Assembly (NCBI RefSeq): GCF_900637975.1
Contig: NZ_LR134477.1
Span: 1,550,001 to 1,614,000 of the forward strand
Length of the DNA stretch: 64,000 nucleotides
Origin: Actinomyces viscosus
Lineage (GTDB): Bacteria > Actinomycetota > Actinomycetes > Actinomycetales > Actinomycetaceae
Direction of reading: 5' to 3'
The first letter of the stretch is position 1; each line of letters starts with the position of its first letter. Below the pieces are notes generated by a model. The model was not told the origin of the DNA and ran no database searches. It saw only the letters and a list, made by a program, of their open reading frames with translations. Below, in pieces: positions 52,161-59,890 of this stretch. A program made the position numbers and the translations under genes.

Positions 52161-53489
52161 TCACTCACCCTCGACGCGTTGGATGGAGACGATCTCGGCG
52201 ACCCGGTCCGAGGCGCGCAGTCCCTCGACGGCGGCATCGAGGTGGAAGACCGGGGCCGGGTGGGTGACGAAGGTGACGACGGCCTGGTCGTCGCTGCCGT
52301 CGGCGGTGACGTAGGCGCTCTGGCGCACCGAGTTGATGGAGACCCCGTTCTCGGCGAAGACGGAGGCCATGGCGGCCAGGGAACCGACGGCGTCGTCGGA
52401 GCGCAGCTGGATCTGGTAGCGGGTGACGGCCGCCTCCGGGCCGAGGACGGGCAGGTGCGCGTAGGACGACTCGCGGGGAGCCTGCCCGCCGTGGACCCGG
52501 TGGGCGGCGGCGGCGACGACGTCGGACAGGACCGCCGAGGCGGTCGGGGCTCCTCCGGCGCCCTGCCCGTAGAACATGAGGCGCCCGGCGCTCTCGGCCT
52601 CGACGAGGACGGCGTTGTAGGCGCCGTGGACGCTGGCCAGCGGGTGGTCACTGGGCACCAGGGCGGGGTGGACTCGCACGGAGACTCCGTGGGCGTGCTC
52701 GTCGTCGCGCCGCTGGGCGATGGCGAGCAGCTTGAGCTCGCAGCCCGAGGCGTGGGCCTCGCGGATGTCGTCGGCGGTGACCTCGCGGATGCCCTGGACG
52801 GAGACGTCGTCGAGACCCACCCGGGTGTGGAAGGCCAGCGAGGCGATGATGGCCGCCTTGGCGGCGGCGTCCAGGCCGTCGACGTCGGCGGTGGGGTCGG
52901 CCTCGGCGTAGCCCAGCTCCTGGGCGGTGGCCAGGGCGGTCTCGAAGGACAGGCCCTTGGTGCTCATCTCGTCGAGGATGTAGTTGGTGGTGCCGTTGAC
53001 GATGCCCAGCACGCTGGTGACGCGGTCCCCGGCCATCGACTCGCGCAGCGCGTAGACCACCGGGATGGCACCGGCGACGGCGGCCTCGTAGTAGAAGTCG
53101 GTGCCGGCGGCGGCCGCGGCGGCGTAGAGCTCGGGGCCGTGGGCGGCGATGAGTGCCTTGTTCCCGGTGATGACGCTGGCCCCGGCCTTGAAGGCGGCCA
53201 GGATGAGGGTGCGGGCCGGCTCGATGCCGCCGATGAGCTCGATGACCAGGTCGTTTCCGGTGGCGACGGCGGTGGCGTCATCGGTAAGGAGGTCTCGGGG
53301 GACGGAGACGTCGCGCGGCGCGTTGACGTCGCGTACGGCAACGCCAGTGATCTCGAGGCGCGCACCGGAGCGGGCGGCGAAGTCGTCTGCCTGCTCGGTG
53401 AGCAGACGGATGACCTGGCTGCCGACGGTCCCGGCGCCGAGGACGCCGACGGTGAGGGTGCGCTGGGCGGGTGAAAGCTCCTGAGCCAC
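52161..53489 (-). CDS. hom: Homoserine dehydrogenase
   Basis: About 442 residues from GTG 53489, which has AAGGTGG 6 nt upstream. NAD(P) loop GVLGAGTVGSQVIRLL; catalytic signature AVAGAIPVVYALRESMAGDRVTSVLGIVNGTTNYIL; C-terminal ACT domain (residues about 350-442) for allosteric inhibition, usually by threonine. It reduces aspartate semialdehyde to homoserine and is operonic with thrB. Confidence 0.95.
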   Translation of the reverse strand: MAQELSPAQRTLTVGVLGAGTVGSQVIRLLTEQADDFAARSGARLEITGVAVRDVNAPRDVSVPRDLLTDDATAVATGNDLVIELIGGIEPARTLILAAFKAGASVITGNKALIAAHGPELYAAAAAAGTDFYYEAAVAGAIPVVYALRESMAGDRVTSVLGIVNGTTNYILDEMSTKGLSFETALATAQELGYAEADPTADVDGLDAAAKAAIIASLAFHTRVGLDDVSVQGIREVTADDIREAHASGCELKLLAIAQRRDDEHAHGVSVRVHPALVPSDHPLASVHGAYNAVLVEAESAGRLMFYGQGAGGAPTASAVLSDVVAAAAHRVHGGQAPRESSYAHLPVLGPEAAVTRYQIQLRSDDAVGSLAAMASVFAENGVSINSVRQSAYVTADGSDDQAVVTFVTHPAPVFHLDAAVEGLRASDRVAEIVSIQRVEGE

Positions 53490-53676
53490 GGGATGACCAC
53501 CTTGCTGTGTTGCGTGCCGTGCGCGGGCACTTCGACTGGGTGATGCGATGGAGCCGGGCACGACGGGGACGTCCGTCCGGCTGTCCGCCTGTGCTGGCGG
53601 TCGCTGCGGGCCAGCATAAGGGTCATCGCCCTCAGGAAGCGTGCACGTCCGCCTGCGGGTACGCGGCCCGGGATCC

Positions 53677-53844
53677 TCAGCGGCGCCAGATGATCTGCTT
53701 GAGCAGTCGACCGATCACCCGAGTCAGACTCGTGGGCATCGGAAACGCCCCGTCGTCGGGCCTGGCCCACGCCGGGGGCGGCTGCTCCAGGGAGGAGACG
53801 AAGGAGCTCAGAGAGGAGGGTGAGGACGATGTGGTGGCGCTCAT
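53677..53844 (-). CDS. Possible small protein (55 aa) upstream of hom
   Basis: ATG 53844 opens a 55-codon frame: a Ser/Thr-rich N-terminus (MSATTSSSPSSLSSFVSSLE), a Pro-rich middle and a C-terminal amphipathic basic helix (TSLTRVIGRLLKQIIWRR). Codons strongly prefer G/C in third position. The ribosome site is weak (TTGAGG too close to the ATG). Located between the surface-protein terminator and hom. No homologue was recognised. Confidence 0.4.
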   Translation of the reverse strand: MSATTSSSPSSLSSFVSSLEQPPPAWARPDDGAFPMPTSLTRVIGRLLKQIIWRR

Positions 53845-54092
53845 GCCTCAAGGCTAGGGACCGGCGTGCCAACGACGTGACCCCCGAGAGAACGATTGAT
53901 GGGGAGGAGCACTCACCCCTAGGGCTGAGTCAGCCCGTTGACTGCTCCTGCTCGAGGCAGACAGTCACTGCCGGGCAGGAGGGCCTCTGGGAAGGCGACC
54001 ACCGCTCAACGCCAGTGGTCCCGCCCGGGTGAACCGGACGGGACCACTGGACTTTTGCAGAGCGCTCAGGCTCGAGAAGCGGTTACCCGCGT
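53845..54092. other. Intergenic region, promoter of hom-thrB side
   Basis: Contains the terminator of the surface-protein gene and, to its left, about 165 bp that should hold the promoter for the small ORF and/or hom-thrB on the minus strand. No clear -10/-35 box or riboswitch was recognised. Confidence 0.35.
54012..54050 (-). terminator. Intrinsic terminator after surface-protein gene
   Basis: A 17-bp stem with one internal mismatch (54012-54028 with 54034-54050), 5-nt loop, 43 nt after the surface-protein stop. On the plus strand it is followed by ACTTTT. Confidence 0.8.
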
Positions 54093-55868
54093 TCAGGAGG
54101 CCTTGCAGCGGCGAGCCATGAGCAGGGCGCCACTACCCAGGCCGGCACCGGCGAGCAGCAGGAGCGCAACGGCGTTAGCACCGGTGTGCGCCAGCGGCGG
54201 GGTGCTGGACGGCGTGTTCGGGGTGGAGGTGGGCGGAACCGGAGCGGCCGGAGTGGTCTGCGGAGCACCCGGGGTGCTCGGCGGCGCCACGGTGGCCGGC
54301 GGGTTCGACTCGGTGGGCGGCAGCTGCGTGGTGGTCGGCGGGGTCGTGGTGGTGGTCGTCGTGTTGGTCAGGGAGACCTTGACGACCTCCTGGTCGCGGA
54401 TGGTGAAGGTGTTGGTGTTCTGACCGTCCACGGAGAAGGCGGGCTCGCCCCAGCCGTAGCCGGAGGCGGCGGGCTGAGCCTTGGAGGTGTCCTCACTCAG
54501 CGTGATCTTGGTGCCCACGGGGAAGGTGCCCTCGAAGGCGACCGGCTCACCCGGCTTGACCGTGATGGAGGAGGTGCCGGTGCGGCCCTCGCCGGTGGCC
54601 TTCTGACCCTCGGGAGCCTTCCAGTCAGGGTAGGAGCTGGCGGCGACCGGCAGCTCGTAGGCGACGTCGACGACGAAGGAGGAGCCGGCGGCCTGTGCGG
54701 CGGCACTGCCCTCAACGACCTTGGTCACGCTGAAGCCGCCGAAGCCGGGCTCCATCTGGACCGAGATGTCGAAGTACTGGACGTAGGACTGCTGCTGGGT
54801 GCTGGTCAGGTCAGTGCCGTTGAGGTTCACGGTGTTCTCGTAGGCGGCACCCTGGGTGGCGGCGACGGCGTTGCCGTTGGCGTCCACGAAGGAGACCGGG
54901 TACTCCAGGGTGAAGTTGGTGCCGTTCTGGAAGGGACCGGTCACCTCGTAGGTGGCGGTGCGGCTGTCCTCGGAGTAGCTGGCCTTGACGTCGAAGTCAC
55001 CGTACTGGGTGGTGGAGTCCTGGCCGGCGGCGTTGGTCACGGGGATGGACTTGCCGTCCGCGGGACGCAGGTTGAGGACCGTGCGGGTGGCGTCGGCCTG
55101 GTTGAAGCTCATACCGCCGCCGAGGGTGTCGGTGAAGACGATGGTCTGGCGGGAGCCGTCGAAGGTCTTGCCGAGCTTGTCACCAGTGGTCTGGTTGGTC
55201 CCGAAGTTCACACCCCAGGTCAGCTCCTTGTAGTTGTTGTAGAAGCTGGAGGCCCACTTGGTGAGCTCCCAGTTGCTCTCGTCAGGGCCGCCGATACCGC
55301 CGCCACCGGGCAGGGTGACAGCGGTGGTCATGCCGTTGGCGGTCAGGTCGACGGTCTGCGCGTCGGTGGTCTTGGCGACCGCCACCAGGGCGGACCCGCT
55401 GCCCTTGAAGTTGTGGAAGCCGGCGGCCTTGAGCTCGTCAACCTTGGAGTTGAAGGTGCAGGTGACGTCCTTGACGGTGAGGGTGCAGGTGCCGACCTCG
55501 ACGTCCTTGCCGCCGTACTCGACGGTCATCGGGTGGGTGGCGCTGTTCTGCAGGTTGGTGAAGTACTCACCCAGACCGATCGTGAAGGAGTCGCCCGACT
55601 TGAGATTGGCGTCGACGCCGCTCCAGTCGAAGCTCAGGCGAGCGAGGTCGTAGTAGTTGAGCTTTCCTTCCTGCTCAACGTTGTTGCCGTCCACACGTGT
55701 CAGAGACAGGTTGGAAACGTTGACGCTCTTGTTCTCGTCGGCGCTCGCCTGGGGCGAGAGCTGGGACATGATCGCGACAAGGAAGAGAGCAAGGATGGCG
55801 ACGAGTCCCCTCACCGCCCCTCGTGAGAGGGCCGGCCGAGAGGTGGCGCCCGTGGACAATGTGTTCAT
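54093..55868 (-). CDS. Cell-wall-anchored surface protein (LAHTG sorting signal)
   Basis: About 591 residues from MNTLSTGATSR (ATG 55868). A signal peptide (RGLVAILALFLVAIMSQLSPQASA) would cleave after QASA. Two adhesin-like Ig folds follow (residues about 40-390, SVNVSNLSLTRVDG... and WELTKWASSFYNNYKELTWGV...), typical of collagen/fibrinogen-binding-type adhesins. A DUF5979/SpaA-like repeat (FSVTKVVEGSAAAQAAGSSFVVDVAYELP), a Thr/Pro-rich wall-spanning region, then LAHTG, a hydrophobic helix and ARRCKAS complete the sortase signal. It probably mediates attachment; no sortase or pilin genes are adjacent. Confidence 0.88.
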   Translation of the reverse strand: MNTLSTGATSRPALSRGAVRGLVAILALFLVAIMSQLSPQASADENKSVNVSNLSLTRVDGNNVEQEGKLNYYDLARLSFDWSGVDANLKSGDSFTIGLGEYFTNLQNSATHPMTVEYGGKDVEVGTCTLTVKDVTCTFNSKVDELKAAGFHNFKGSGSALVAVAKTTDAQTVDLTANGMTTAVTLPGGGGIGGPDESNWELTKWASSFYNNYKELTWGVNFGTNQTTGDKLGKTFDGSRQTIVFTDTLGGGMSFNQADATRTVLNLRPADGKSIPVTNAAGQDSTTQYGDFDVKASYSEDSRTATYEVTGPFQNGTNFTLEYPVSFVDANGNAVAATQGAAYENTVNLNGTDLTSTQQQSYVQYFDISVQMEPGFGGFSVTKVVEGSAAAQAAGSSFVVDVAYELPVAASSYPDWKAPEGQKATGEGRTGTSSITVKPGEPVAFEGTFPVGTKITLSEDTSKAQPAASGYGWGEPAFSVDGQNTNTFTIRDQEVVKVSLTNTTTTTTTPPTTTQLPPTESNPPATVAPPSTPGAPQTTPAAPVPPTSTPNTPSSTPPLAHTGANAVALLLLAGAGLGSGALLMARRCKAS

Positions 55869-56360
55869 GGGATCTCCGGATTCCTGGCATAGATGACAAG
55901 GGTCTGCCTCGTGAACCACCACCGGACGCTTCCACCAGCCGTTCAGGAGACGGAAAGGCTGCCCGTGATGACAAAGACCACTGTTTCACAAACCGACTGT
56001 TTGGGAGTAGCGAACACACAAAACACGCACGAGGTCACAATCTCAACACAACTGTGATCTAGGTTTCAGACAACCGGCACGACGCGATCTTGTAGGTATT
56101 CCACAACATTCATGTGCTGTACCTGTGCTGGCACTGTGCCCCTCCTATCAGAGAGACCGCGTTGCGGTTGTTCCAAGCCTCCAAACAGACAGCCTTCATC
56201 TCTGTTGAGCCACAGTTGCCTTCAGCATTTTCTCAGACGACTACCGCCTTCAGACCTCTTGCACCTACCTGTTGGGACACACTCAGGGGCGCCGTCGAGG
56301 CAGGAGCTGTTCCTGGAACGACGGCGCCCCTGTGAGACGCTCGGTGAGACGTGAGGAGCG
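55869..56360. other. Long upstream region of the surface-protein gene
   Basis: About 490 bp, lower in GC than its surroundings (especially 55975-56130), with several short dyads such as CACAACTGTG (56047-56056). It should contain the promoter and leader of the surface protein on the minus strand. The right end holds the terminator of the upstream TPR gene. No coding region was seen. Confidence 0.4.
56284..56332 (-). terminator. Intrinsic terminator after the ATPase-TPR cassette
   Basis: Perfect 14-bp outer stem (56284-56297 with 56319-56332); the 21-nt interior can fold further (CAGGA/TCCTG). It begins 29 nt downstream of the 29-bp repeat copy at the TPR gene end. It is probably the original lysA operon terminator, displaced by the inserted cassette (inference). 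Confidence 0.8.
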
Positions 56361-56389
56361 TCAGCCCTCCAGACGCAGCAGGTCCTCGA
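56361..56389. repeat. 29-bp direct repeat, distal copy (end of TPR gene)
   Basis: Identical over 29 bp to 59862-59890. It encodes the last nine codons and TGA of the TPR protein (EDLLRLEG plus the preceding partial codon), in the same frame as in lysA. Flanking bases differ on both sides. Confidence 0.95.
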
Positions 56390-58559
56390 GCTCCCTCCGG
56401 ATCTCCAGCGACTCCAGGTAGGCAGCCACCACCGCATCCCAGTCACCACGAGCCCGAGCCACCCGCCCCACATTATCTAGGACAACCGACAGATCCCGAC
56501 GAGCCTCCGAAGTCCCCAACGACTCCGCTAAGCCCCTCCGGATCTTCAGGGATTCCCTGTAAACTGACTCCGCCAAATCCCAGTCGCCACGAGCATGAGC
56601 CATGTCACCCACATGATCGAGGGCAACCGCCAGGTCTCGGCGACCCTCCGGCGTCCCCAGCTCCTCCACGAGCCCCCGAATCACTCCCAGCGACTCCTGG
56701 TAAGCAGTCTCTGCAGCATCCCAGTCACCACGGGTCTCGGCCACCCGCCCCACATTGCCCAGAGCGACCGCCAAGTCGCGTTGAGTCTCCGGCGTCCCCA
56801 GCTCCTCCACGAGCCCCCGAATCACTCCCAGCGACTCCTGGTAAGCAGTCTCTGCAGCATCCCAGTCACCACGGGTCTCGGCCACCCGCCCCACATTGCC
56901 CAGAGCGACCGCCAAGTCGCGTTGAGTCTCCGGCGTTGCCAACGACCCTGCTAAGTCTCTCCGGATCTTTAGGGACTCCTGGTAAGCAGTCTCTGCAGCA
57001 TCCCAGTCACCACGGGTCTCGGCCACCCGCCCCACATTGCCCAGAGCGACCGCCAAGTCGCGTTGAGTCTCCGGCGTTGCCAACGACCCTGCTAAGTCTC
57101 TCCGGATCTTTAGGGACTCCTGGTAAGCAGTCTCTGCAGCATCCCAGTCACCACGGGTCTCGGCCACCCGCCCGACGCTGTTCAAGGCGATCGACAGGTC
57201 ACGGCGGGACTCCGGCGTCCCCAACTCCTTCTCCAGCCCCCGAGCCAGCCCCAGCGACTCCTGGTAAGCAGCCTTAGCCGAGGTCCAGTCACCACGGGTC
57301 TCGGCCACCCGCCCGACGCTGTTCAAGGCGATCGACAGGTTACGTTGAGTCTCCGGCGTTGCCAACGACTCTGCTAAGTCTCTCCGGATCTTTAGGGACT
57401 CCTGGTAAGCAGTCTCTGCAGCATCCCAGTCACCACGGGTCTCGGCCACCCGCCCGACGCTGTTCAAGGCGATCGACAGGTCACGGCGGGACTCCGGCGT
57501 CCCCAACTCCTTCTCCAGCCCCCGAGCCAGCCCCAGCGACTCCTGGTAAGCAGCCTCCGCGGCATTCCAATCACCACGAGCCCGAGCCACATCGCCCTTA
57601 TTGTCCAAAGCCACCGATAGATAACGGTGCGCCTCAGGCGTCCCCAACGACTCCTCCAGCCCCCGAGCCAACCGTTCCAGCTCCCGAGCTGCTGGTTCGG
57701 CAACGTCAACAGCTCCGAAAGTCATGGCGATGTCCAGAACCGCATCCGCCACCTGAGAGCGGAGAGGGGCCGGAAAATCAGCGAGGGTCTCCAGGACGGC
57801 CTTGAGATTCACCTCCACGGTGACGGCGTCGTCGAGCAGACCGCCGATCTCGGCGCCGGTCAGTCCTCTGAATGCCGACGCCAACGGAGATGGATCCTCG
57901 GGCAGAGCATCCAGGACCTCTCTGGCCCTCCAGGGCTCGGTAGGCAGCAGACGCCGGGCCCGGTCCGTCTCCCGGATGGTGATGGCGAGTTCGGGTGTCC
58001 GCCGATCCGAAGGAACAGTAATACTCCAGGTAGAGCGATGCCGAGAACCATCGTTTGCTCCCACGGAGCTAGAACTGTCGTCCTCTTCGCGGCGCTGCGG
58101 CCGGTCCACCAGTTCCCTGGAACTGGAACCGATGACGCAGGTCAAGGACCGGATGGACCACAGGTCTGCGGCCTCGTGGGAGGCGTCACCGAGCAAGGCG
58201 AACGGCCCGCAGACGATGACGCATCCGCTCCCGGGACGAGCCAGGCGTATCCGCATCTCGTTGAGTGCGTACAAGACGCTACGACGTACCTCGTCATCCC
58301 ACAGATCCAGGAAGAGAACACCGGGAACGGGGAGGTGGCGGCTCAGCCATGAGGTCAGAAGCCACTCCGGTTCAGACCAGGGCTCATGAGCCCGTTGGCA
58401 CCACAGTGCGGCACGTTCCTTCATGTCCTGAGTCTGGGCACGAGTCTGTGTCGCAATCATCACGACGGTGGGCTCATTCCTCGTCCACTCCAAGTGGCGG
58501 CGCAGATCGGACCAGGCATGGTCGACGCTCACCGTCGAGGGGGCAGTCGGGACGCGCAT
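56361..58559 (-). CDS. TPR-repeat protein with globular N-terminal domain; candidate conflict-system sensor/effector
   Basis: 732 residues. Residues 1 to about 180 form an alpha/beta-looking domain (TVVMIATQTRAQTQDMKERAALW, VPGVLFLDLWDDEVRRSVLY, GCVIVCGPFALLG) that suggests a Rossmann- or NTPase-like sheet without a Walker A. A Ser/Asp-rich linker (about 160-190) and a helical middle (about 200-310) follow. Residues about 312-732 are nine tandem 47-residue TPR-like units with consensus RDLAVALGNVGRVAETRGDW...AYQESL. Several are identical at DNA level. It starts 1 nt after the ATPase stop. The last nine codons copy the end of lysA. Confidence 0.8.
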   Translation of the reverse strand: MRVPTAPSTVSVDHAWSDLRRHLEWTRNEPTVVMIATQTRAQTQDMKERAALWCQRAHEPWSEPEWLLTSWLSRHLPVPGVLFLDLWDDEVRRSVLYALNEMRIRLARPGSGCVIVCGPFALLGDASHEAADLWSIRSLTCVIGSSSRELVDRPQRREEDDSSSSVGANDGSRHRSTWSITVPSDRRTPELAITIRETDRARRLLPTEPWRAREVLDALPEDPSPLASAFRGLTGAEIGGLLDDAVTVEVNLKAVLETLADFPAPLRSQVADAVLDIAMTFGAVDVAEPAARELERLARGLEESLGTPEAHRYLSVALDNKGDVARARGDWNAAEAAYQESLGLARGLEKELGTPESRRDLSIALNSVGRVAETRGDWDAAETAYQESLKIRRDLAESLATPETQRNLSIALNSVGRVAETRGDWTSAKAAYQESLGLARGLEKELGTPESRRDLSIALNSVGRVAETRGDWDAAETAYQESLKIRRDLAGSLATPETQRDLAVALGNVGRVAETRGDWDAAETAYQESLKIRRDLAGSLATPETQRDLAVALGNVGRVAETRGDWDAAETAYQESLGVIRGLVEELGTPETQRDLAVALGNVGRVAETRGDWDAAETAYQESLGVIRGLVEELGTPEGRRDLAVALDHVGDMAHARGDWDLAESVYRESLKIRRGLAESLGTSEARRDLSVVLDNVGRVARARGDWDAVVAAYLESLEIRRELEDLLRLEG
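56364..57626 (-). repeat. Nine tandem 141-bp coding repeats, some identical
   Basis: The period is 141 bp (47 codons). Units 56650-56790 and 56791-56931 are identical, and the next two (from 56932) share long identical blocks. Outer units are more diverged. The repeats alternate two linker types (SLGTPE with LGVIRGLVEEL or LGLARGLEKEL, and SLATPETQ with LKIRRDLA), pointing to unequal recombination and gene conversion. Confidence 0.9.
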
Positions 58560-58560
58560 G

Positions 58561-59841
58561 CTAGCCCTCGTCGAGAAGGCTCTCCAGCAGGGGGTGCACC
58601 CCGAACCAGTCGACCGTTCCGTTGCGATAACACAACACGTACCCGAGTGCCTGGAGAGTCCAAGCCTCCGAGGTCAGTTCCCGAGGCACGATGAGCTGGT
58701 GAGTCTCCTTCACTTGGCGAAGAATCGTCCACTGCTCCTGAGTCAACCCGGCGACGGCCTGAGAACGCTGCTGGCGCTCGACCTGGTCGACGTCCTCGGG
58801 GCTCACGGGAAGCGGGCCGTTCTTGAGCAGGAGGCTCGAGACCAGCCGGAACAGCTCACGGAACAGGCCACCTGAGGCTCGGATCACCCGGTCCACCTCC
58901 GCCCCCAGGAGCCGTTCCACGTCACCGTCCGGGGCACGCTGGGCCAGCACCTGACGCAGCAGGTCGATGCCCTCCTGGCAGTTCTCGCCACTGCGCTCCC
59001 GCACCTTGACATTGAGAACCGGCCAGATCTCACCACCCCACCCGGTGGGTTTGACGTACACCGGCACCGTATAGACCACGTGCATCCCGGGCAGTGCCAG
59101 CTCCGAGGCGTAGAGGGAGAACATCGACTCCACGGAGTCACGGACCTCGTCGAAGGTGGATGACCGCCCCCGATAGTGCTCAATGGAGTCGACGATGAAG
59201 ACCGGCGTCTTGTTTGCAGGGAGGCTACTCACGAGATCGCTGAAGAAGGCATGCATCTCCTCCTTGAACGTCTTGCGGTTGGACTCCAGGGCCTTCTTGA
59301 CCTGCGCCCGGAAACTCTCGTCGTCGCGAAGCGTCGCCCTCAGGTCAAGAGAGGCCGGTCCCCCGTTGACGGAGGCGCTGACCTCGGCATCAATGTTGAG
59401 GCGCTGGAAGAAGGTCTGAACCCGACGGTACAGCTTCTGCTTGAGTCCGTCGATCGCCTCGCAGTTGTCAACGAAACCGGCCGCGAGGCCAATGAGAAAG
59501 GTTCCCACTTCCAGTGGAAGCTCGGTGTTGAAGTAATCCTCGATGTCGAAGTAGACGGGGACGTAGACGTTACGATCGAGCTCCTGGCATAGCCGCAGGA
59601 GCTCGGTGGTCTTTCCAGCGCCGCGATAGCCTGAGAGCAGTTGGACCGAACCACCGGCGGTGAAGTCGATCGCGGTGGCGATCTCCGCAACCAGGTCCGG
59701 TCCGGCCGGACCGTCGGGCTGGTCGTAGATCGGGACATAGTAGCGCTCGAACTCCTCTTCCTCGCTGAGGAGCCGAGCACCTTGATAGACGTTCAGCGCT
59801 CTGTAGAAGGCTCTGCGGTAGTCCCGGTCACTGTCACCCAT
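58561..59841 (-). CDS. P-loop ATPase with C-terminal winged helix (STAND/AAA-like), cassette partner of TPR protein
   Basis: 426 residues. Walker A GYRGAGKTT (residues 71-79), Walker B VFIVDSIE (about 214-221), a sensor-like SGGLFRELFRLV (about 323-334), then a winged-helix domain (about 366-424, LTQEQWTILRQV...ELTSEAWTLQALGYVLCYRNGTVDWFGVHPLLESLL). A 30-residue amphipathic segment precedes the core. It starts 20 nt after lysA with a weak ribosome site, so read-through from lysA is likely. The architecture is that of signal-transduction NTPases that pair with repeat proteins in microbial conflict systems. It could also be an ORC/KAP-like AAA protein. Confidence 0.8.
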   Translation of the reverse strand: MGDSDRDYRRAFYRALNVYQGARLLSEEEEFERYYVPIYDQPDGPAGPDLVAEIATAIDFTAGGSVQLLSGYRGAGKTTELLRLCQELDRNVYVPVYFDIEDYFNTELPLEVGTFLIGLAAGFVDNCEAIDGLKQKLYRRVQTFFQRLNIDAEVSASVNGGPASLDLRATLRDDESFRAQVKKALESNRKTFKEEMHAFFSDLVSSLPANKTPVFIVDSIEHYRGRSSTFDEVRDSVESMFSLYASELALPGMHVVYTVPVYVKPTGWGGEIWPVLNVKVRERSGENCQEGIDLLRQVLAQRAPDGDVERLLGAEVDRVIRASGGLFRELFRLVSSLLLKNGPLPVSPEDVDQVERQQRSQAVAGLTQEQWTILRQVKETHQLIVPRELTSEAWTLQALGYVLCYRNGTVDWFGVHPLLESLLDEG

Positions 59842-59861
59842 GCCCGGAGTCTATACGGGCC

Positions 59862-59890
59862 TCAGCCCTCCAGACGCAGCAGGTCCTCGA
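59862..59890. repeat. 29-bp direct repeat, proximal copy (end of lysA)
   Basis: Last nine codons and TGA of lysA, identical to 56361-56389 over all 29 bp. The spacing between copies is 3501 bp and spans exactly the ATPase and TPR genes. Confidence 0.95.

Noticed and set aside
56509-57640. CRISPR-like periodic repeats
   Set aside because: The 141-bp units are contiguous, in frame, and encode TPR-like helices; there are no unique spacers or cas genes.
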